Part shown: piece by piece, positions 59,701 through 64,000 of the stretch
Layout: every line of letters starts with the position of its first letter
Numbering within the stretch: position 1 is the stretch's first letter
DNA from: Argopecten irradians
Lineage: Eukaryota > Mollusca > Bivalvia > Pectinida > Pectinidae
Assembly: GCF_041381155.1 (NCBI RefSeq)
Contig: NC_091137.1
Coordinates: forward strand, 27,077,351-27,141,350
Direction of reading: 5' to 3'
Length of the DNA stretch: 64,000 nt
Translations under genes and position numbers: made by a program
Notes under the pieces: model-generated
Seen by the model: the letters and a program-made list of their open reading frames with translations, nothing else
Databases searched by the model: none
What the model was told of the DNA's origin: nothing

Positions 59701-62700
59701 TTTATTCGGAATGATGTCTGGCTTAACGCGAGGTGGTATGGGTAGGTCAAGAGCACCAGAACCGAGACAGTCTACAGTCACAGACGATCCGTTATCATTC
59801 ATTACAGGGGCCAACGATATACGTAGTGACAATACTATATCTCGACAAAGACAGCGAATGCGCACCGCTAGACGGGATCGTCAATCAAGTTCTCGAGATC
59901 GCGCAGCAGCTGCTACAAGAGAGAATTCGATTAATTCATTAGATCGTCCACGAAGTTCAAGAGATCGCTCCAGGATAGGAAGAGAAAGAGGTATTGCTGT
60001 AGATCGAATTCGATCGAACCGTTTGCCGATGGATATACTTACAGACGTTACTCCTTTACCTCCAACTGGCAACCCGTTTGATATTATAGAAGTGCCAGAA
60101 TGGAGATCCAGAGGAAGAAGCTCATCAAGTCGAAGGGGTGGACGCACTGTGGATATTCAAGATAGATTACGAGGAAGACCAGCCGAAGATACTCGCACTG
60201 CTCAGGAAAGGGCTCTTGACGCAATGATTTTGTCTGAACAGTTACCAGACCCTGGTCCGCTGGATTCACAAAACGGACTCGGTTCATTGGCAAGGGATCA
60301 GTTAAGGAATGAAGCAGAACTTCTTTTGACAAGAGATCAACTTGGCATGAATGATCCTTTTCAAAGAGACTTACGTGAACCACAAATAAGAGACCCGGCA
60401 CTAATTCGCTCTCGAGAACCAGGACTAGTAGAAACATTACGACGACGTATGTCAGATACAGGAAGGTCTCGTGCTTCTGGGTTGGCGACAAACAATGATC
60501 GAGGACGTTTATCACGGCAACGAAACATCGCTGTAGACTCTTTAAATAACAGGAATAGTATTTCAGAAATACAGAGAAGTCGGTCAAGGACAGCCGTTGG
60601 CCTAACTCCTGCAGAAAGGGCACAGAGGACAATAGGCGTTTCAGGAAATGGTCGTCAGCGCAGTGTTGTCGGAGTGCAGAGATCCGGCAGAAATCGTGTA
60701 CGTAATCCTGTAGGTATTGGTCCAGCAAGACGACGGTCAGCTGTGGCCGTGAATGATGCAGGGAGTGAACGACAGAGAACGCCAATCGGGGTTCAAAATA
60801 TGGCTGCTGATCGGCAGAGAGCAGCTGTAGGAGTTCAAAGTACTAATCGACAAAGAATTACAGCCGGTGTGCTTGGCACTGGAAATAATCGACAAAGAAT
60901 ACCGGTCGCAGTTCAGGGTAATGATCGTCAAAGAACATCAGTTGGTGTTCTTGGTACTGATCGGCAAAGGTTGTCAATGGGAGTTGCTGCTGAATCTACG
61001 CAAGCTGGCAGATCGGTAATAGGAGTAGGTGAAAGACAAAGAACAGCAGTCGGAGCTACAAGTGCTGATCGCCAAAGGTCTGCTATTGGTGTTCAACGCG
61101 TAGGAAACGAACGCCAACGGACACCGATTGGAATTCGAAACCTAGAGGCCGATCGTCAGAGAACAGCCATAGGTGTACAACGTTCTGAAAGTGCCAGGCA
61201 ACCGATAGGCGTCCAACGAACAGGAAATGGACGCCAACGAACAAACGTTGCCATTCAAAGCTCTGTAAACCGATCTCCGGCGATCGGCGTTCAGAATAGT
61301 GATCGCCAAAGAACAATTAGTGTTCAGCGTTCAGTTAATGACCGACCAAGAAGGCCAATTGCAGTGGAAGAAGCCGTCCGAGGAAGAACTGCAGTTGGTG
61401 TTCAACGTTCAGTTATCGAACCTGCGCTTTTACCAATTGCCATTTCAGACACATCTGACCAACGATCAGCTATTGGAGTAGAATCATCCGGTCGGGCAAG
61501 GACAGCGATTGGTGTTCAACGTTCAGCAAACGAGCCTCAATTGTTGCCAATAGCCATTCAAGGCTCAAATGAGCAAAGAACCGTTGTCGGAGTTGAACCA
61601 TCCGGTCGGGCGAGGACAGCAGTTGGTGTTCAACGTTCAGGAAGTGATCGGCAACGAATACCAATTGCCGTTCAAAACATACCTGATCAACGGAGAGCTA
61701 TCGGTGTTGATCAATCGGGTCAGGCAAGAACAGCTATTGGAGTTCAACCTTCAGAAAGGGATCGCCAAAGAACACCAACTGCAGTTCAAAGTACAGGTGA
61801 CCAACGACGAGCTATCGGAGTCGAACAATCTGGTCGGGCAAGAACAGCAGTTGGTGTTCAACCACCAGGTATTGATCGACAAAGACGTCCGATTGCAGTT
61901 CAAGGCGCAATCGACCAGCGAACAGCTATAGGCGTTGAACAGTCTGGTCGGGCAAGAACAGCAGTTGGTATTCAGCGTTCAGAAAATAGTCGACAAAGAC
62001 TTCCGATTGCAGTTCAGAGCGCAAGTCAATCGAGAACAGCTATAGGAGTTGGTCCATCTGGCCGAGGAAGAACAGCAATTGGTGTTCAACGTTCAAGCAA
62101 TAATCAACAAAGACTACCAATCGCAGTTCAAAGTACAACAGATCAAAAAACAGCTGTAGGCGTTGAACAATCCGGTCAGGCAAGAACAGTAATTGGGCTT
62201 CAATCTTCAGGAAGAGATAGCCAAAGAACACCGATTGCAGTTCAAAACACGCGTGATCAAAGAACAGCTGTCGGAGTTGAAGGAGCTGGTATACAAAGAC
62301 CATCGATTGGCGTTCAAAGTCAAGGGATATTTAATATTCTGGGTTCAGGTAATGATCGCCAACGCCCTGTGGTCGGGGTTCAAAATGAAAGGCAACCAAC
62401 AACTATCGAAATACAAAGTCCTGTGAATTCTTTAACTGGAAGCATAACCGACCTGAAGTTACCACCGTTTCTCCAACAAAATACTGAAAGGACTCTAGCA
62501 ACACAAAATTCATTGTTAAAAAGTGACATTGGTGTTCTGAATTCAATTATAAGTGGAAACAACAATGCAGAAATTAATCGAATAATTGGTGTTACTGGGA
62601 GCGGAGCTAATCCAGTTGCAGTAATGAGTCAATCAGAAAATCGAAATGCAATCGAAAAAACCATCGAAGAACTGCTAGCTCAAATTAATGCACAGCAGCC

Positions 62701-63520
62701 GTCTTCTGGATTGGAAAATCCGGGACCAACAATTGCAATATCACCCACAAAGCCATCGTTCGATCCACCAATACGTATTGTTCCTTTAAACAATATTGAT
62801 AATGTATTGATGAATAATACGCCACAGGGACCAGCAATAAGAATACTCAACGAAACAGAAAGGCAGCCTGCAGCAGTGGGTGGTGTAACGAGCATTGAAA
62901 ATTCAAATGCAATAAATTTGATAAATAATCTTTCAGCAAATAGAATGTCAATGCCAGACAGTCCTATGGTGAAAAGTTTGACTGCTGAAAATCTTTTAGC
63001 CGCGGTTGCTGCATCACAACCAAGCCCGACCATTGAGGTTAATAAACCGATTTTGTTAGAAATACAACCTCAAATACTCCCTACTGAACCACCATTAAAT
63101 ACAGACCTTACCGACGTGTTAGTGCAGCTGTTGCGTGAAAACCTTTTAAACCAAAATAATCCTTTACAAACAAGGCCTCCAACAACAAGGCCACCTCCGA
63201 CACGCCCACCTCCGACACGCCCACCTCCAACACGCCCACCGCCCACGAGACCTCCACCGACAACGCCTACGCGTAGAAGGTTGCCACGAAGACCTGCTAC
63301 ACTTGCACCAACGACGTCCGCATCCTTTAAACAAAATGCTATGCAAACGCCTAACCAAGTTTTAGTATCAACAGGTGGTGAGCCTAAAGACTTCCCACCG
63401 CTACCGCCAACACCGCGGAGACAAGCACCTACTTTGGCTACGAACGAAACTGTTATTGCCAACAAGCGACCACAGAAAGGACTCACAAAAGCAGATGTTC
63501 TTTGGAAATGGGAAGCATAG
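38729..63520 (+). CDS. GH18 chitinase with giant repetitive C-terminal tail
   Basis: Eight exons: 38729-38753, 41420-41639, 54722-54974, 55964-56088, 56318-56444, 57265-57450, 57586-57705 and 57821-63520. All join in phase, giving 2251 residues. A signal peptide ([19 protein letters not shown]) precedes the GH18 TIM barrel, about residues 21-395: [23 protein letters not shown], the active site DGLDIDWEF with proton donor E146, [19 protein letters not shown] and [15 protein letters not shown]18 enzymes hydrolyse beta-1,4 links in chitin; secretion is expected. Odd points: the usual MxYD motif reads MTYN (N219), which may lower activity; the exon 4 donor is GC (TCCAG|GCAAGT); and no CBM14 chitin-binding domain is visible, its place being taken by about 1850 residues of low-complexity tail. 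A matrix role (shell, gut lining, periostracum) is possible but unproven. Confidence 0.94.
39012..39385 (+). mobile_element. TTAA MITE, copy 3
   Basis: Ends GATGCTCCACCGCTGACA and TGTCGGCGGTGGATCATCT, TTAA at both sides. It lies in intron 1 of the chitinase gene. Confidence 0.86.
41224..41389. mobile_element. Foldback MITE, copy 3, beside chitinase exon 2
   Basis: Same family as 11170-11330 (CAGAGTTA, GGGTAGTTAT; inverse ATACCTACCCATAAGGGAGC, TAACTCTGTAAT). It ends only about 30 bp before the start of exon 2 at 41420, so it lies next to the branch-point region. Confidence 0.8.
41796..42160 (+). mobile_element. TTAA MITE, copy 4
   Basis: Ends AGATGCTCCACCGCCGACA and TGTCGGCGATGGAACATCT, flanked by TTAA; interior as in copies 2 and 3. 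Confidence 0.87.
42483..42540. repeat. Short inverted repeat
   Basis: GTTAGAGGT and GCACGACG on the left pair with CGTCGTG and ACCTCTAAC on the right, with about 18 nt between. Confidence 0.75.
43231..43280. repeat. Perfect 17-bp inverted repeat
   Basis: ATTAGATCTCGATATTG at 43231-43247 is exactly inverted at 43264-43280, with a 16-nt loop. Confidence 0.95.
43572..43684. mobile_element. 113-bp palindromic MITE with 9-bp target duplication
   Basis: TAGTCCGCTAAACCTGCC is inverted at the other end (GGCAGGTTAGCGGACTA). Both sides carry AGTAAAACC (43563-43571 and 43685-43693), a 9-bp target duplication as made by Mutator-like transposases. Confidence 0.85.
43980..44922. mobile_element. 943-bp non-autonomous element with 8-bp target duplication
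   Basis: Inverted ends GGTGACACCCTTATATCCCT and AGGGATATAAGGTGGTCACC. Each end carries several subterminal copies of AATAGTCCGAAGG. The target duplication AAGCGAAC is perfect (43972-43979 and 44923-44930). An 8-bp duplication fits hAT or Merlin transposases; the superfamily is not settled. Confidence 0.88.
45363..45460. repeat. Inverted repeat, 24-bp arms
   Basis: GGAGATATAATGCAATCTGG with GTGG pairs with CCACCCAGATTGCATTTATA with TCTCC. A smaller TAGCGCC/GGCGCTA hairpin lies in the loop. Confidence 0.85.
45543..46882 (+). mobile_element. Tc1/mariner element, full length
   Basis: Terminal inverted repeats of about 30 bp (CAGAGACCGGACAGAAGTAT and on; inverse ATACTTCTGTCCGGTCTCTG) are flanked by TA on both sides. 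It contains one transposase pseudogene. It sits inside the TTAA-flanked element. Confidence 0.95.
45756..46771 (+). pseudogene. Tc1-family transposase, frameshifted
   Basis: Four open pieces follow one another in three frames: 45756-45926 (first helix-turn-helix, [19 protein letters not shown]), to 46207 (second helix-turn-helix, [20 protein letters not shown]), to about 46515 (catalytic FSDESQ, then FQQDNAPVH), and to 46771 ([16 protein letters not shown]). The acidic triad residues are present. Counting over the last break gives D34E spacing, if one base was lost. Frame changes near 45910, 46195 and 46515 make it inactive. Confidence 0.95.
47985..48191 (+). repeat. Dispersed repeat shared with 29885-30050
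   Basis: Matches that site over AAATGGCAGAAGATCATAG to AAATCCTCGG, and ends with a single unit related to the 32-bp minisatellite, in inverse orientation. Confidence 0.7.
49026..49894. repeat. 40-bp satellite array
   Basis: About 21 units of GACGAATATCTGAGTTACAA followed by TGACGGAATCTATCTACAGT. Variation grows toward the right end, and a few units have small insertions or deletions. Diverged precursors (CTACAGAAAC, GATTAATCTACAG) precede it from about 48750. It lies in intron 2 of the chitinase gene. Confidence 0.97.
49895..54721. other. Right part of chitinase intron 2
   Basis: AT-rich sequence without a recognised exon or mobile-element signature. A short ORF at 54045-54248 has no recognisable motif. 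Confidence 0.55.
54722..57705 (+). CDS. Chitinase exons 3-7: catalytic core
   Basis: Exon 3 (54722-54974) holds [10 protein letters not shown] and the catalytic [11 protein letters not shown]. Exon 4 (55964-56088) has [12 protein letters not shown] and ends with a GC donor. Exon 5 (56318-56444) has [13 protein letters not shown]. Exon 6 (57265-57450) has [12 protein letters not shown] and [12 protein letters not shown]. Exon 7 (57586-57705) has [10 protein letters not shown] and DQWIGFDN. The barrel strands appear complete and in order, with no stop or frameshift, so the enzyme part is under selection. Confidence 0.95.
57821..63520 (+). CDS. Chitinase exon 8: end of barrel plus about 1850-residue tail
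   Basis: One uninterrupted 5.7-kb exon. The first 42 codons finish the GH18 domain (to about 57950). Then: a Lys/Ser/Thr-rich zone with SSDTKPxDSQ-like repeats (57955-59640); a Gly/Met patch ([18 protein letters not shown], near 59670-59740); an Arg/Ser zone rich in SRDR (59740-60590); the RQRTxIGVQ repeat zone (60590-62420); an Asn/Gln/Leu zone (62420-63160); TRPPP repeats (63170-63260); and the end [11 protein letters not shown] see no cysteine after DQCSQG near the barrel end. The tail is strongly basic and predicted disordered by composition. Keeping the frame open for 5.7 kb of repeats implies that it is translated and selected. Confidence 0.94.
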   Translation: MKWLKNYKFGGIMVWALPLDDFRGDQCSQGETYPILRSIIRELNKKDVESDVIKAASDNPISISSNVVSLDTKSSDIQTHNLDQQVGSDTKSSKSNTQPSEQRVDPELKSSNSNTQTAREQSSSDTKPPDSQRKVVVQKVSSDTKPSDSQVQAEKTQITPGMKLSGSQTKTSTYVRSDTNKPDGQEPSTSAHRVTSNIVEIGPVEQTDSARQSPLTGPSSRQSKTNLKNAKDKSDSVTKKGQKDPAIILDTSPRRTIVQAKPVINDPKTEVLSDIIGTNEKKMKTKIKKAKTNSKKKLIKSSPMNTDPLVKLNTKKSSNSPEKSTGNDKSRPRMQAKNRGLKPVVQKQTAKNAQTPIVKGTAISDSLKDVVKGHKDVIGKAKVVDEVRTAAEKRLSKSDGKQKKKTSETAAKTAPLMFPVTKTHSTDTKDSNRVVGDESARSVQKVKDSMLQKMKSNQTKSGTRVSSSILKKGQNPKKSSKSAARSSALAVSPLEVNDFKLSSSKSGALKGKQTALETLKDKSINTRNSQSDVSAKSGVTANSKSAMGNAQERETSVPSDKHQSKASASLSTKPTKTNKDNKAQTEPGIESVNGEESSKFTSRKLLQMMDTNDNERGGGGLGGMINSLFGMMSGLTRGGMGRSRAPEPRQSTVTDDPLSFITGANDIRSDNTISRQRQRMRTARRDRQSSSRDRAAAATRENSINSLDRPRSSRDRSRIGRERGIAVDRIRSNRLPMDILTDVTPLPPTGNPFDIIEVPEWRSRGRSSSSRRGGRTVDIQDRLRGRPAEDTRTAQERALDAMILSEQLPDPGPLDSQNGLGSLARDQLRNEAELLLTRDQLGMNDPFQRDLREPQIRDPALIRSREPGLVETLRRRMSDTGRSRASGLATNNDRGRLSRQRNIAVDSLNNRNSISEIQRSRSRTAVGLTPAERAQRTIGVSGNGRQRSVVGVQRSGRNRVRNPVGIGPARRRSAVAVNDAGSERQRTPIGVQNMAADRQRAAVGVQSTNRQRITAGVLGTGNNRQRIPVAVQGNDRQRTSVGVLGTDRQRLSMGVAAESTQAGRSVIGVGERQRTAVGATSADRQRSAIGVQRVGNERQRTPIGIRNLEADRQRTAIGVQRSESARQPIGVQRTGNGRQRTNVAIQSSVNRSPAIGVQNSDRQRTISVQRSVNDRPRRPIAVEEAVRGRTAVGVQRSVIEPALLPIAISDTSDQRSAIGVESSGRARTAIGVQRSANEPQLLPIAIQGSNEQRTVVGVEPSGRARTAVGVQRSGSDRQRIPIAVQNIPDQRRAIGVDQSGQARTAIGVQPSERDRQRTPTAVQSTGDQRRAIGVEQSGRARTAVGVQPPGIDRQRRPIAVQGAIDQRTAIGVEQSGRARTAVGIQRSENSRQRLPIAVQSASQSRTAIGVGPSGRGRTAIGVQRSSNNQQRLPIAVQSTTDQKTAVGVEQSGQARTVIGLQSSGRDSQRTPIAVQNTRDQRTAVGVEGAGIQRPSIGVQSQGIFNILGSGNDRQRPVVGVQNERQPTTIEIQSPVNSLTGSITDLKLPPFLQQNTERTLATQNSLLKSDIGVLNSIISGNNNAEINRIIGVTGSGANPVAVMSQSENRNAIEKTIEELLAQINAQQPSSGLENPGPTIAISPTKPSFDPPIRIVPLNNIDNVLMNNTPQGPAIRILNETERQPAAVGGVTSIENSNAINLINNLSANRMSMPDSPMVKSLTAENLLAAVAASQPSPTIEVNKPILLEIQPQILPTEPPLNTDLTDVLVQLLRENLLNQNNPLQTRPPTTRPPPTRPPPTRPPPTRPPPTRPPPTTPTRRRLPRRPATLAPTTSASFKQNAMQTPNQVLVSTGGEPKDFPPLPPTPRRQAPTLATNETVIANKRPQKGLTKADVLWKWEA
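60590..62420 (+). repeat. Protein-coding RQRTxIGVQ repeat region
   Basis: Monomers of 12-13 codons ([14 protein letters not shown] type) recur through this zone. From 61382 to 62293 they form eight higher-order units of exactly 38 codons (114 bp), each with three monomers: RTAVGVQ, RQRxPIAVQ and [11 protein letters not shown]. 912 bp divide exactly by 114, with no indel. Confidence 0.95.
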
Positions 63521-64000
63521 GGGAGTCTTTGGCATATATGGTTCACACATATCATACATCATACTTATCATAAATTCATCAATTTTTACCTCCCATATTG
63601 TTATAAATTCTGAGGTCATGGATTAATATTTATTATTGCACTAATGTACTATAATTTAAGATGCAATGCTTTTGATCTTATAATATCGATGAACTCGTCA
63701 GATATTCATGTTATTTAATGATTCCATTTTCATATCACAGTGTACACATTGATTAAATTTATGTAAAATTATCAATAGTATATTCTTCAAATTTTCCAGT
63801 TATGGGGAAATCATGCTTCTCTACTTTTTACCGAACAACCAATTATTCATTATCTACATTGTACTTTGCAAGCGAATGGTTCACTAGTATCGATTATAGT
63901 AATGTATAATGATATAGTGAAATGGTTTTGAAATGCATTGCATTCAACATAGCAGATATTGTAAGGTTATTTATTGTGTGATAAGATTCCAAGCTTAACC
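63521..64000 (+). other. 3' flank of the chitinase gene
   Basis: Expected 3' UTR. I see no AATAAA here; an ATTAAA variant occurs near 63753. The true transcript end may lie right of the window. Confidence 0.4.

Noticed and set aside
60084..60785. 233-codon minus-strand ORF inside the chitinase tail
   Set aside because: Shadow of the coding repeat on the other strand; repeats in multiples of three keep several frames open. Same for the other ORFs nested in 57821-63520.

Overview
The window is animal nuclear DNA, AT-rich, with phase-consistent GT-AG introns, small heat shock exons, a GH18 chitinase gene, many short inverted-repeat elements and minisatellites. The style of the dispersed repeats and of the tyrosine-motif receptor tail points to a mollusc, probably a bivalve; this is inference from style, not a database match. 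All multi-exon models were built by hand from splice sites and reading phase. No expression evidence was available.

Layout. 1-17.3 kb: two tandem minus-strand paralogues of a small secreted or membrane protein family I do not recognise. Copy B (16074 to 5642) can be assembled completely: 9 exons, 352 residues, signal peptide, one four-cysteine ectodomain, Thr-rich stalk, one membrane helix, and a tail with five tyrosine motifs, one of them a canonical ITIM. Copy A (2185 to 819 or 787) keeps the signal-peptide and ectodomain exons and runs off the left edge or stops early. Copy B introns hold a Penelope-like element end, a LINE fragment and SINE-like repeats. 17.8-22.7 kb: a decayed Ty3/gypsy element on the minus strand with both LTRs, a 5-bp target duplication, a tRNA-Leu-type primer site and a polypurine tract. 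23.7-35.2 kb: two plus-strand small heat shock genes with introns at the same two domain positions, one encoding an 87-residue protein, the other a 195-residue, probably mitochondrial protein. A 29-bp and a 32-bp minisatellite lie here. 38.7-63.5 kb: one plus-strand gene of 8 exons (2251 residues) with signal peptide, GH18 chitinase domain, and an approximately 1850-residue tail encoded by the single last exon. The tail is Lys/Ser/Thr-rich, then Arg/Ser-rich, then carries an RQRTxIGVQ-type repeat with eight exact-length 38-residue higher-order copies, then Asn/Gln- and Pro-rich ends. Its 13-kb second intron holds a nest of DNA transposons (TTAA-flanked host, 943-bp element with 8-bp target duplication, Tc1/mariner pseudogene) and a 40-bp satellite.

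The most interesting items are the receptor pair (a possible membrane-anchored/soluble pair with SH2-binding-type tyrosines) and the chitinase fused to a giant, apparently cysteine-free repeat tail. The gene groups show no operon-like relation to one another; the window is three unrelated loci separated by transposable elements.
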